Origin: Streptomyces altiplanensis
Lineage (GTDB): Bacteria > Actinomycetota > Actinomycetes > Streptomycetales > Streptomycetaceae
NCBI GenBank assembly: GCA_003719395.1
Contig: RHMC01000002.1
Span: 62,001-126,000 of the forward strand
Length of the DNA: 64,000 nt
Direction: 5' to 3'
Shown in pieces: positions 56,649-64,000 of this stretch; within the stretch, counting starts at the first letter, position 1; each line of letters begins with the position of its first letter. The translations under genes were made by a program, and so were the position numbers. Below the pieces are notes generated by a model that saw only the letters and a program-made list of their open reading frames with translations, had not been told where the DNA came from and ran no database searches.

Positions 56649-56839
56649 TGGACAAGCTCAAGCAGAAGCTGAAGGGCCACGAGGCCCAGACAGGAAAGGG
56701 CATCGACAAGGCGGGCGACGCCGTCGACGACAGGACCCAGGGCAAGTACAGCGGCCACGTCGACACCGCCCAGGAGAAGCTCAGGGACGAGTTCGGCGGA
56801 GACCCGGGCCGCGGCCAGGACCGGCCGCCCCAGCCCTGA
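56639..56839 (+). CDS. Rv0909-type small protein (putative antitoxin family)
   Basis: A 66-residue charged helical protein opening MSMMDKLKQKLKGHEAQTGK, then GIDKAGDAVDDRTQGKYSGH and VDTAQEKLRDEFGG. The G-H-E-x-Q-x-x-K-G-I-D-K-A-G-D pattern and the Q-G-K-Y motif are characteristic of the Rv0909 family, named as antitoxins but mostly seen alone. No toxin gene is adjacent. A terminator follows. Confidence 0.85.
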   Translation: MSMMDKLKQKLKGHEAQTGKGIDKAGDAVDDRTQGKYSGHVDTAQEKLRDEFGGDPGRGQDRPPQP

Positions 56840-56854
56840 GTGCGCGGGGGCGGT

Positions 56855-56883
56855 GGGCGGGGCGGCAGCGCTGCCGTCCCGCC
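56855..56883. terminator. Convergent hairpin terminator
   Basis: GGCGGGGCGGCAGC pairs with GCTGCCGTCCCGCC (one mismatch), between the Rv0909-type gene and the leftward TauD gene. Confidence 0.65.
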
Positions 56884-56896
56884 TGCCGGTCCGCGG

Positions 56897-57855
56897 TCAG
56901 AACGGCCGGTCGCCCGTGATGGCGACGCGCTCGGCGACCCGGCGGTGCGGACCGTAGTCGTTGACCGCGTAGTGCTGGGTCGCGCGGTTGTCCCAGAAGG
57001 CGATGTCGCCCGCCTCCCAGCGGAACCGCACCTGGAACTCGGGCACATGGGCCTGCTGGAACAGCAGCCGCAGCAGCCGGTCGCTCTCCTCGCGCTCCAG
57101 CCCCACGATCCGGGTGGTGAAGGAGACGTTGACGAACAGCATCCGCCGGCCCGTCTCCGGGTGACGCCGCACCACAGGGTGCTCGACCGGCGGGAACAGG
57201 TCCTGCAACGGTGCCAGCCGGGCGACGGGCGAGAAGCGGGCGAAGCCCGGGACGAAGTCGTGGACGGCGCGGGCACCGTCGATGCGGTCCTTCACCTCCT
57301 GCGGCAGGTTGTCGTACGCGGCCGCCATGTCGGCCCACATGGTGTCGCCGCCCGCCGGCGGCACCTCGCGCAGGTGCAGCACCGCACCCATCGCGGGCCG
57401 CTCGCGGAACGTCACGTCCGTGTGCCAGACGTTCTCGAACGTGGGTACCGCGGTGCGGTCGAAGCGGACCACGTCCGGGGCGCGCCGGTGGCGAGCAGCG
57501 GATTGGTCTCCAACTCACCCCAGTGGCGGGCGAACGCGCGCTGTGCCTCGGAGGACAGGTGCTGCTTGCGGAAGAACAGCACCTTCCACTCCAGCAGGGC
57601 GCGATCGAGCTCGTCACGCACTGCTGGTGACAGCGGAGCGGACAGGTCGAGGCCGCGGATCTCGGCGCCGATGGTGCGCCCCTGCGGAACGAGTCCGAAG
57701 AGCTCGTACGGACGGTCCGCCCATCCTTCCGGAACCCGCCACAACTCACGGGGGCCTTCGTACATGCCGCCGGCGGGGATGCGGTGCTCACGCAGTACGG
57801 AGGGGGCGGGGCCGGGTGCTGCGGCTGTTACGGCTGTTGCGGAGGTGCTGGTCAT
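56897..57855 (-). CDS. TauD/TfdA-family alpha-ketoglutarate-dependent dioxygenase, one frameshift
   Basis: About 319 residues. The start at 57855 (MTSTSATAVTAAAPGPAPSV) follows GAGGAG. FGLVPQGRTIGAEIRGLDLS and LLEWKVLFFRKQHLSSEAQR begin the jelly roll. A shift near 57485 leads to VRFDRTAVPTFENVWHTDVT, where H-x-D binds Fe(II). GGDTMWADMAAAYDNLP and ATQHYAVNDYGPHRRVAERV supply the distal His and the Arg that grips alpha-ketoglutarate. It probably oxidises a sulfonate, sulfate ester or related compound. No sulfonate ABC transporter is adjacent. Its upstream region has a 9-base repeat. Confidence 0.87.
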
Positions 57856-58419
57856 GGGTCTCCTCTGGAAGTCGGGCCGGCAGGAGTGCGGACCGCCGCC
57901 GGCAACGACGGCAGGCACAACGGGCAGGGTGAAGAACACTGAGAACACGGAGAACACGGAGAAAGGCGACGCCGAAGAGGCGGACGGGCGCGAAGCGGGC
58001 CGGCGTCAGACGGGCGCGACGCTCAGCGACAGAAACGGGCCGGCGGGGATCCCACCCGGCCGCGGCGGCGCAGAAAGCTGTGACCGCGGGGCGCGCACTC
58101 ACCGCGGGGGCCGCTGTGGCGGAGCTCCCCTGTACGGCGGTTCGAGTACGTTCCCATGCCGGGCACCGTACCCCAGCCGAGCGACCGCTGTCGGGCAGGT
58201 GGTTCACGGCATGCCAAGTCCTCGGCGCGCGCGAGGAGTTCGGCTCGTGCACGAGCGGCCTCGTCCTGAGGGTACGGCGTAGACGATCTACGCCCAACGC
58301 ATCACCGTGCGTCACACGTGAAGCGCAACATGCGCTTGGTCGTACAACTCGCACACCGTCCGGCCCGTCAACCTGGTGCATTCACAGCCTCAACAACCGT
58401 CATTCCATGGGGGGACTTC
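57856..58419. other. TauD upstream region with short tandem repeat
   Basis: About 560 bases between divergent genes. At 57932-57962 the unit GAACACGGA (one copy as GAACACTGA) repeats about three times. No intact gene is recognisable in any frame. It should contain the promoter for TauD and for the small LAXTG-like gene. Confidence 0.5.
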
Positions 58420-58590
58420 ATGTCCGACAACGGGCAGCTTGCCCAGACCGGCATCGGCACGGTCGTCATCGGCGGCACCGCCTACTACATAGGCGGCTGG
58501 ATGGTTCTCGCCGCGGCCGTACTCGTCATCACGGGCGTGGTCCTGCTCCGCCTGAAGTTCCGGCCCGGGCGCGGTGTGGGCGAGAGGTGA
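58420..58590 (+). CDS. Tiny LAXTG-like membrane protein
   Basis: A 56-residue protein, MSDNGQLAQTGIGTVVIGGT and then AYYIGGWMVLAAAVLVITGV and VLLRLKFRPGRGVGER. It has LAQTG (the LAXTG pattern recognised by class E sortases) at residues 7-11, followed directly by one or two hydrophobic helices and a basic tail, as in a cell-wall sorting signal. There is no signal peptide and almost no ectodomain. GGGGGGA precedes the ATG. The coding region overlaps the start of the GT2 gene by 17 bases, so they are cotranscribed. Confidence 0.7.
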   Translation: MSDNGQLAQTGIGTVVIGGTAYYIGGWMVLAAAVLVITGVVLLRLKFRPGRGVGER

Positions 58591-60103
58591 CCGGCCGCCG
58601 CCGCAGAACGCCGTGCTGGCTGCCCGCCAGCACCGGTCGGGCACCATTTTCATGGCCATCGTCGTCCTGGCCATGGCCGCCGTATGGACCGCGCACCACG
58701 CACTCGTCGCGTCCGCGTACGACTCCACCACCACCGGCCGTCTGTCGCTCGTATGGACCGCTCTGTTCGTCGTGTTCATGGTGCAGACGCTCATGTACCA
58801 CCTGGAACGCCCCCGCCGGCTCTCCGCCCGCGGCGCACGGCAGCTCTCGGGCCTGCACGTCGCGATCCTCATGCCCGTCTACAACGAGGACCCCGGCTAC
58901 CTCAAGCTCGGCCTGGAGTCCTTCCTCGCCCAGACCCGCAGGCCCGACTCCGTGCACATCGTCGACGACGGCAGTACCTCCTCGGACTACGCGGAGGTCC
59001 GCGCCTGGTGGAACCGGGCAGCGCCCGAGGCCGGTGTCGCCTTCACCTGGCAACGGGTCCCCAACGCCGGGAAACGCCACGCGCAGGCGCACGGCGTGCG
59101 GGTGAGCCCCGAGGCGGACATCTACATCACCGTCGACTCCGACTCGTGCCTCGCGCCGAACGCCGTCGAGGAAGTGCTGATCCCGTTCTCCCGGCCCCGT
59201 GTCCAGTCCGTCGCCGGGATCGTGATCGCCACCAACAACCGGGCGAACCTGCTCACCCGCGTCACCGACCTGTGGTTCGTGACCAGCCAGCTGGTCGACC
59301 GCTCGGGCCAGTCCGCCGTCGGCGCCGTCATGGTCAACTCCGGCCCGCTGGCCGCCTACCGGGCACCGGTGATCCGCGACAACCTCGACAGCTACCTGAA
59401 CGAGACGTTCATGGGCCGTCCCGTGATGTTCTCCGACGATTCCCTGATGACGCTGTACGCGCAGGAACGCGGACTGACGGTGCAACAGCCGTCGGCGATC
59501 GTGTTCACCGCCATGCCCGAGAAGTGGAGTCATTTCTCCCGCATGTACCTGCGGTGGATGCGGGGCTCCACCATCCGGTCGGTGTGGCGTATGCGCTACC
59601 TGTCGATGGCCCGTCCGGCGTTCTGGCTTCATCTGCTGCGCTGGTTCCAGATGTTCCTCACGCAGATGGTCACCGTCTGGCTGCTGGTCGTCGAGCCGGT
59701 CGCTTTCGACCACCTGCCGCCGGTCACGATGCTGTGGGTGCCGTTCATCATCGGCTGGGCCCAGGGGCTGCGCTACCTGGGCGTGATCCGCAGCGACGAG
59801 CGCATCCGCTCGCGCGCGCTGACGTGGCTGATGATGCCCGCGGCGATCGTGCTGGCCTGGACGGCCGCTGCGCTGGATGCGCTGGTACGGCATCGCCACG
59901 TGTGCCCGCACCGGCTGGGGCACGCGGCAGAACGGCGCCGAGGTCTCCCTCGGCGGAGCGGGTGCCGCCGCTCGCGCCGCCGGCCCCGGCCCCCCGCCGT
60001 GGGGCCTGCGGTGCCCGCCGGACGCCACGCCCAGCGCGCCCTCGCGCAGCTCCTCGCCCCGGAGAACGAGCAGACGCTGCGGATCGCACTGCCCCGCAGG
60101 TAG
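58574..60103 (+). CDS. Membrane GT2 glycosyltransferase, hyaluronan-synthase-like, frameshift near the end
   Basis: A processive-type polysaccharide synthase of about 430-500 residues. Two N-terminal helices (SGTIFMAIVVLAMAAVWTAH and LVWTALFVVFMVQTLMYHLE) precede the GT-A domain: VAILMPVYNEDPGYLKLGLE, VHIVDDGSTSSDYAE (first Asp), YITVDSDSCLAPNAV (DxD) and MYLRWMRGSTIRSVW (Q/RxxRW). Four helices follow. After VLAWTAAALDA (near 59875) the family sequence continues in another frame as RWYGIATCARTGWGTRQNGA, the usual end. GTG at 58574 or ATG 58652 may start it. Expected to make a UDP-sugar polymer and export it. Confidence 0.85.
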   Translation: MWARGDRPPPQNAVLAARQHRSGTIFMAIVVLAMAAVWTAHHALVASAYDSTTTGRLSLVWTALFVVFMVQTLMYHLERPRRLSARGARQLSGLHVAILMPVYNEDPGYLKLGLESFLAQTRRPDSVHIVDDGSTSSDYAEVRAWWNRAAPEAGVAFTWQRVPNAGKRHAQAHGVRVSPEADIYITVDSDSCLAPNAVEEVLIPFSRPRVQSVAGIVIATNNRANLLTRVTDLWFVTSQLVDRSGQSAVGAVMVNSGPLAAYRAPVIRDNLDSYLNETFMGRPVMFSDDSLMTLYAQERGLTVQQPSAIVFTAMPEKWSHFSRMYLRWMRGSTIRSVWRMRYLSMARPAFWLHLLRWFQMFLTQMVTVWLLVVEPVAFDHLPPVTMLWVPFIIGWAQGLRYLGVIRSDERIRSRALTWLMMPAAIVLAWTAAALDALVRHRHVCPHRLGHAAERRRGLPRRSGCRRSRRRPRPPAVGPAVPAGRHAQRALAQLLAPENEQTLRIALPRR

Positions 60104-60629
60104 CGGCGGCCGCGCCCGCCTCTCGGCCACACGGGTGAGACAACGCGCCAGGTCCTGGACCGGCCCCGCCCGGCCCGCTGGACCACCCGCCGGAACAGCG
60201 GAGATGACCGGGGCCCTTTCGCGTGGTGGCACTGCGGCCACGCTCACTGATCCAGCCCCCTGCCGGCCTTCCAGCCCTCCCTCACGCCGGGCGAGGCGCT
60301 GGTCGGCGTGGCTCCCGGAATCCTGGTGCCCGGCGACCGCGTACGCACCGGATGGCGGCTGGTCCCGGAGGGGTCGGCGCGGTGACGGTCACCTGGGGCG
60401 GGCTGCTCCTGCCCAGGGTCGACACGGAGGACCAGGGCGCTTCCGTCACGTGACGGTTCCGGCGGCCATCGGTGGGCCGGCGGTTCCGGTTCCGGAACCC
60501 CTCTTCGGCCCTTCTCGAATGGCGCAATAGCCCGAAATGCCTATTGGATGGAGCGAAGCGTGCGCCGTGGTGGCGCACGACAACCGGAACGGTGTGTGCC
60601 ACCGGAAGTTCGGCGAACGGAGCCGCGCC
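60104..60629 (+). other. Gap with two tiny overlapping coding traces
   Basis: One frame reads FQPSLTPGEALVGVAPGILV and PGDRVRTGWRLVPEGSAR with stop at 60385. A GTG overlapping that stop starts a 23-codon frame, VTVTWGGLLLPRVDTEDQGA, to 60453. They look like the tail of one unidentified protein and a second fragment. No complete gene is present before the ATG at 60630. Confidence 0.35.
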
Positions 60630-61715
60630 ATGACAACCGACCCGACAATTCCCTCCACTGCGGACAACGACGACCGCTCGAAGCCACCCGACGCAGCCGC
60701 CGCGTACATGGCCTCCGCCTACGCGGCCGCCGCGGAGGCCGCGGCACCGGACCCGATCCAGGAGGCGGCCGCTGCGGGGGCCGCAACACCGGACACGCTC
60801 CAGGAGGCGGGCGACGAGCCCATACGCACCCTGCTCTGGACGGCAGCCACGTACCGGCCGCTGGACGAGGTCGCCGCGCTGGTGAGTCTGCTCAATCGGA
60901 CCGGAGCCGTTCCCAGCCCCGGGGACGAGGCACTGCGCGCAGCCGCCGTGGCCCGCCCCCTGGACGAAGTCCGGCAGCTGGTCGCCCTGTTGAACGAGCA
61001 TCCGCACGAGGTCGACGAGGCCGGCACAACGCTGCGCGCCGCGGCGTCGGCAGGCCGATCGAGGACGTGGCGCAGCTGGTGAGCATGGCGCCGCCGACGA
61101 CGGCGACCACCGCACCCGGCCGGTGCCGCCGCCCACGAGGACCGGACCGCTCCGGGCGGCGAGAAGACACCGGACGGCCGTACCACCGGCGACAAGGCCG
61201 CCGCGCCGCCCGCCGAACGGCCGGACAGCAGTCCGAGGTGGCCCACGAACGCTCCTCGGGGCGCCGTCCCGGTCGTCGGCGACCTGCTCACGGCCGGACA
61301 ACAGCACGACGACACCTCGCCGGCCCCCCGTTCCGTACTGCGGTGGTCCGCGGCCCTCGCGCTGTTCGCCTGCGGCCTCATCCACCTGCCGACGGACTTC
61401 GCTCATCTGCGCTCCGGCGGGTACGCGGACGCGCTGTCCGTCGCCGTCACCGTGTTCTGCCTGGCGCTCGGCATGTGGCTGGCCGTCCGGGACACGGCGC
61501 GTGTCTGGGCTGCAAGCGCCGCGACCGCGATCGGCATCGTCGCCCTGCACGTGCTGGCCAGCATCGGGACCATGGACCTGCTGGAGAGCAGTCTGGGCGA
61601 GTCCTTCGCGTGGGCGGACGCCGCGGCGGTGTCCTTCGCCGCGTTCGGCGCGGTCATCTCCTCTTCGGCTCTGCTGCGCCGCCAGAAGGAGCCCGACGCG
61701 ACCAACAGCACCTGA
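60630..61715 (+). CDS. Repeat protein with C-terminal membrane domain, frameshifted
   Basis: About 360 residues. It opens MTTDPTIPSTADNDDRSKPP. The middle has three helical units of about 33 residues, each with A-R-P-L-D-E-V-x-x-L-V-x-L-L-N: YRPLDEVAALVSLLNRTGAV, ARPLDEVRQLVALLNEHPHE, and after a shift near 61050 GRPIEDVAQLVSMA. A Pro/Thr-rich linker in yet another frame follows. The end is a four-helix membrane domain: RSVLRWSAALALFACGLIHL, ALSVAVTVFCLALGMWLAVR, AASAATAIGIVALHVLASIG and AAAVSFAAFGAVISSSALLR. Unnamed family. Confidence 0.6.
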
Positions 61716-61836
61716 CGGACGGGCGCGGCCGGACCACCGGCCGGACCGTACCCGCCGGCCGTGGAGAATCGCGGCGGCGGGTACGGGTGACCGCACCGCT
61801 CGGATGCAGTGATCAAAAAAATCGCAGAACGGGCAC

Positions 61837-62150
61837 ATGACACCCCCTATGAAGAGTCATCAGCCCGAACTGCGCACCGCCGTCCGGCACACCCGCCACC
61901 GTTTCCTCACCCCCACCGCTGCCGCCGCCGCACTTGCCTTCGCCACTGATCTGCCGGCCGTGGGCGCGGCGAGCGCCACCGAGCCGGACGCCGGAAAGGT
62001 CACGGAGAATCCGTTCATACCGGGCGTCGCCTCCGGGGACCCACTGCCCGGCAGCTGCGGATCGCCGGGAGCGGGAACGCCACGGCTCCTGCACGGCGTA
62101 CAAGCACCTGGCCGGCGAGGCTCCGGACCTGGTCGCCGCCTCGTGCGTCA
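61837..62150 (+). pseudogene. phoD: Alkaline phosphatase D (phoD) remnant with internal deletion
   Basis: The N-terminus reads HRFLTPTAAAAALAFATDLP and then VTENPFIPGVASGDPLPGS, the Tat-type signal and start of PhoD phosphodiesterase/phosphatases, where VASGDPLPxS precedes VLLWTR. The twin arginine is RH-R, weakened. The next family piece, TAYKHLAGEAPDLV (62093-62131), is from much further into the protein, about 120 residues later, in another frame. The substrate and metal-site segments between and after are absent. A deletion of the catalytic part is thus inferred. Confidence 0.65.
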
Positions 62151-62301
62151 CCGAAGTCGGCGCACCCGGGCTCACCCCGGTCCGAACCGGCCTTCGCCGG
62201 CACACGTGCGGCGTTATCGCGTCCGCCACGGGGGTACCCCTAACCACCGGCGGCCCACAGAACAGAAGCGGCCGTCGGCACCGAGGAGTGAGGTGTACGC
62301 G

Positions 62302-62567
62302 ATGAGCGAGAAGGAATCCCGGAATCCGGACCGTGAGGACCAGCCACGCAGGGACCTGGGGCCGGGCGCCACTCCGGCGCGGAGCGCCAGGCGCAGGAGC
62401 GGGTCGTACCCGGAACGGCGAGCGCGCACGAGGGCTACCCCACGAAGGGCGGAACAGCCGACGGCGAATCCCTCGAGGGCGTGGAATCGTCCGGCGAGAA
62501 GGGCGTGCAGCGCTCCGCCGAGGGCAGTGCCACCGACACCCCCGCCGACCGCAAGCGCCCCAGGTGA
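62302..62567 (+). CDS. Small hypothetical protein, one frameshift
   Basis: About 88 residues, charged and disordered. It opens MSEKESRNPDREDQPRRDLG in one frame and continues after a shift near 62390 as ERVVPGTASAHEGYPTKGGT, ADGESLEGVESSGEKGVQRS. Similar in style to small stress-linked Streptomyces proteins. No family is recognised. Confidence 0.45.
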
Positions 62568-62594
62568 CCCAGGGAAACCGGAAAGGCGGTCTTT

Positions 62595-62843
62595 GTGATC
62601 ACTGAGGAACACGTCCGGGATCTCCTGCGCCCGCGTGCGGACAACCCGACACTGGTCGTTCTCCAGGGCCGGGCACAGGTGGTCCCCGCGGCCGAACTGG
62701 GCACCGATCGCTACCGGGGCGCCCTGGAGGTTGCCTCGGCCGACGATCTCGCCCGGCGCATCGGCTCCCGTACGCCGTCCGACCAGGACATCGCCGCGCT
62801 GGCGAGCACGCTGGACGCGACTGTCACGGAACTCGGCGGCTGA
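62595..62843 (+). CDS. Hypothetical protein, 82 aa
   Basis: Opens MITEEHVRDLLRPRADNPTL from a GTG start, then VVLQGRAQVVPAAELGTDRY and ARRIGSRTPSDQDIAALAST. A soluble alpha/beta-type small protein, probably cotranscribed with the preceding small gene (27-base gap). Unknown function, but composition and frame are gene-like. Confidence 0.55.
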   Translation: MITEEHVRDLLRPRADNPTLVVLQGRAQVVPAAELGTDRYRGALEVASADDLARRIGSRTPSDQDIAALASTLDATVTELGG

Positions 62844-63071
62844 GCGGCTCCCGCCCGTCCTCCGCTCCTGCTTTCCCTCCTGTTTCCCTTCCTGTCCCGC
62901 TGTTCCCGTGGGGCTCGTTCCGGCGTGCGCGCGACCGCTCCGTCGCTCCCTGCGTCCCTCGTCACCCGCGTGGCGTACCTGAGACGGCCGTCGGCCCGCC
63001 GCCGCGTTCCACTGGAGACGACAGCGCAGGTACCGGGACGTGTGAACCCGGTTCACAGTGCATGGAGTGGA
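62844..63071. other. Intergenic region with polypyrimidine tract
   Basis: About 228 bases. A C/T-dominated run at 62847-62910 (for example CTCCTGCTTTCCCTCCTGTT) precedes the GtrB-like gene. No gene or hairpin is recognised. Confidence 0.5.
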
Positions 63072-64000
63072 ATGACAATGGTCCAAGTTTCGATCGTCGT
63101 GCCGTGCTTCAACGAGAGCGAGGTGCTTGAGGTCTTTCACGAGACCCTGGTCACCGCTCTCGAACCGGTCGGAGCGACCTTCGAGATCTGCTACGTCGAC
63201 GACGGCAGCACGGACCGGACCACAGCGCTGCTGAGAGAGCTCGCGGGAGCGGATTCCCGGGTGCGTTACACCTCCTTCAGCCGGAACTTCGGCAAGGAAT
63301 CCGCCATGCTCGCCGGTATGCGCATGTCCCGGGGCGCCGCGGTCGTCCTCATGGACGCCGATCTCCAGCATCCTCCCGAGTTCGTCCCCCGCATGCTGGA
63401 ACTGCACCAGCACGGGTACGACCAGGTCATCGCCCAGCGCGACCGTACGCACGAAGGGGCTCTGCGGACCGCGCTCTGCCGCGCCTACTACCGCCTCGTA
63501 CGGCGCTGCATGAACGTCGAGATCGTGAACGGGGCGGGCGACTTCAGGCTCCTGTCGCGTCGTGCGGTCGATTCCCTCCTGTCGCTCCCCGAAAGCAATC
63601 GCTTCTCCAAGGGGCTCTTCTCCTGGATCGGTTTCGACACGGTCAGCTTCACGTACGAGAACGTCCAGCGGGCCGCCGGGCAGTCCAAGTGGAGCGGCCG
63701 GCATCTGCTGAACTACGGCATCGACGGGCTGCTCTCCTTCAACAGCCGTCCGCTGCGCCTGGCGATCCACACCGGGCTCTGGCTCTTTCTGTCCGCGCTC
63801 GTCTACGCGCTGTGGATCATCGCGAACGCCGTACTGGACGGTGTCGAAACGCCCGGTTACGCGACGCTGATCACCGCGGTCGTCGCACTCAGCGGAGTCC
63901 AGCTGGCCACTCTCGGCGTCATCGGGGAGTACGTGGGGCGCATCTACGACGAGACGAAGCACCGACCGCACTACGTGGTCCGTGAAACGGACGAGTCCTC
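63072..64000 (+). CDS. GtrB/DPM1-like polyprenyl-phosphate glycosyltransferase, 3-prime truncated by the window
   Basis: At least 309 residues of an inner-membrane enzyme that transfers a sugar from UDP- or GDP-sugar to bactoprenyl phosphate. It opens [23 protein letters not shown] motifs are [40 protein letters not shown] and [20 protein letters not shown] (DxD), then [18 protein letters not shown] and [20 protein letters not shown]. Two C-terminal helices ([20 protein letters not shown] and [20 protein letters not shown]) are followed by [20 protein letters not shown], the family end. It is unbroken to the window edge. Confidence 0.9.
   Translation, partial: MTMVQVSIVVPCFNESEVLEVFHETLVTALEPVGATFEICYVDDGSTDRTTALLRELAGADSRVRYTSFSRNFGKESAMLAGMRMSRGAAVVLMDADLQHPPEFVPRMLELHQHGYDQVIAQRDRTHEGALRTALCRAYYRLVRRCMNVEIVNGAGDFRLLSRRAVDSLLSLPESNRFSKGLFSWIGFDTVSFTYENVQRAAGQSKWSGRHLLNYGIDGLLSFNSRPLRLAIHTGLWLFLSALVYALWIIANAVLDGVETPGYATLITAVVALSGVQLATLGVIGEYVGRIYDETKHRPHYVVRETDES

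Noticed and set aside
56639..56839. Toxin-antitoxin pair at the Rv0909-type gene
   Set aside because: No toxin gene is adjacent; the neighbours are a kinase and a convergent dioxygenase.
58023..58217. Cys-ending short frame upstream of TauD as a sulfur-responsive leader peptide
   Set aside because: It lacks the usual H-(I/V)-D-L-x-R core of actinobacterial leader peptides and has no good ribosome site.

Overview
The window is very GC-rich actinobacterial DNA and almost certainly a Streptomyces chromosome. It has three small cold-shock genes, a DUF2637 protein, a DUF5709 protein, a DUF6381 protein, an Rv0909-type protein, secreted glycosidases, Tat and lipoprotein signals, GTG/TTG starts and ATGA/GTGA overlaps. 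No insertion sequence, integrase, phage module, CRISPR array or rRNA is visible. One tRNA gene (Trp, CCA) lies near 45.77 kb.

Layout. 0-9.5 kb: a mixed set with dehydrogenases, a phosphotransferase, a PPOX enzyme, a lipoprotein, a class II glutamine amidotransferase, a lamin-tail protein, an IclR remnant, a cold-shock gene and a decayed hydrolase. 9.5-13.3 kb: a PLP decarboxylase, a FadR-type repressor and a divergent MFS carrier, tied together by three copies of one 21-bp site. 13.4-26.7 kb: an SUMF1-fold protein, a cupin, a beta-propeller phytase, an ALDH, a DUF2637 pair, two related cold-shock genes with similar long leaders, a VOC/AraC pair, a two-domain Lrp regulator and an M20 amidohydrolase. 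26.7-35.9 kb: an arabinan/arabinoxylan utilisation locus with a LacI regulator, GH51 arabinofuranosidase, sugar ABC transporter and two secreted GH43 enzymes, with matching LacI-type operators at both ends. 36-49 kb: sirtuin, SDR, MIP channel, STAS protein, stress membrane protein, glycosyltransferase, excalibur protein, tRNA-Trp, phosphoesterase, sialidase, ZIP transporter and Nudix enzyme. 49.4-56.6 kb: a polyol/sugar-acid cluster (two FGGY kinases, 2-hydroxyacid dehydrogenase, phosphatase, DeoR regulator, RbtT/DalT-type permease) with a shared promoter-side element. 56.6-64 kb: TauD dioxygenase, a tiny LAXTG-like membrane protein beside a hyaluronan-synthase-like GT2, a repeat protein, a truncated phoD and a GtrB-like glycosyltransferase cut by the window end.

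The strongest global signal is broken reading frames. Roughly half of the recognisable genes need one or more frame switches to recover a full family match, often with compensating indels in one gene. Many of these are probably assembly or read errors. A smaller class (phoD, IclR, alpha/beta-hydrolase, DinB, DoxX, MMPL and ABC-ATPase remnants) has also lost blocks of sequence or catalytic residues and looks truly decayed. Coordinates for broken genes run from the inferred start to the inferred family stop, ignoring frame.
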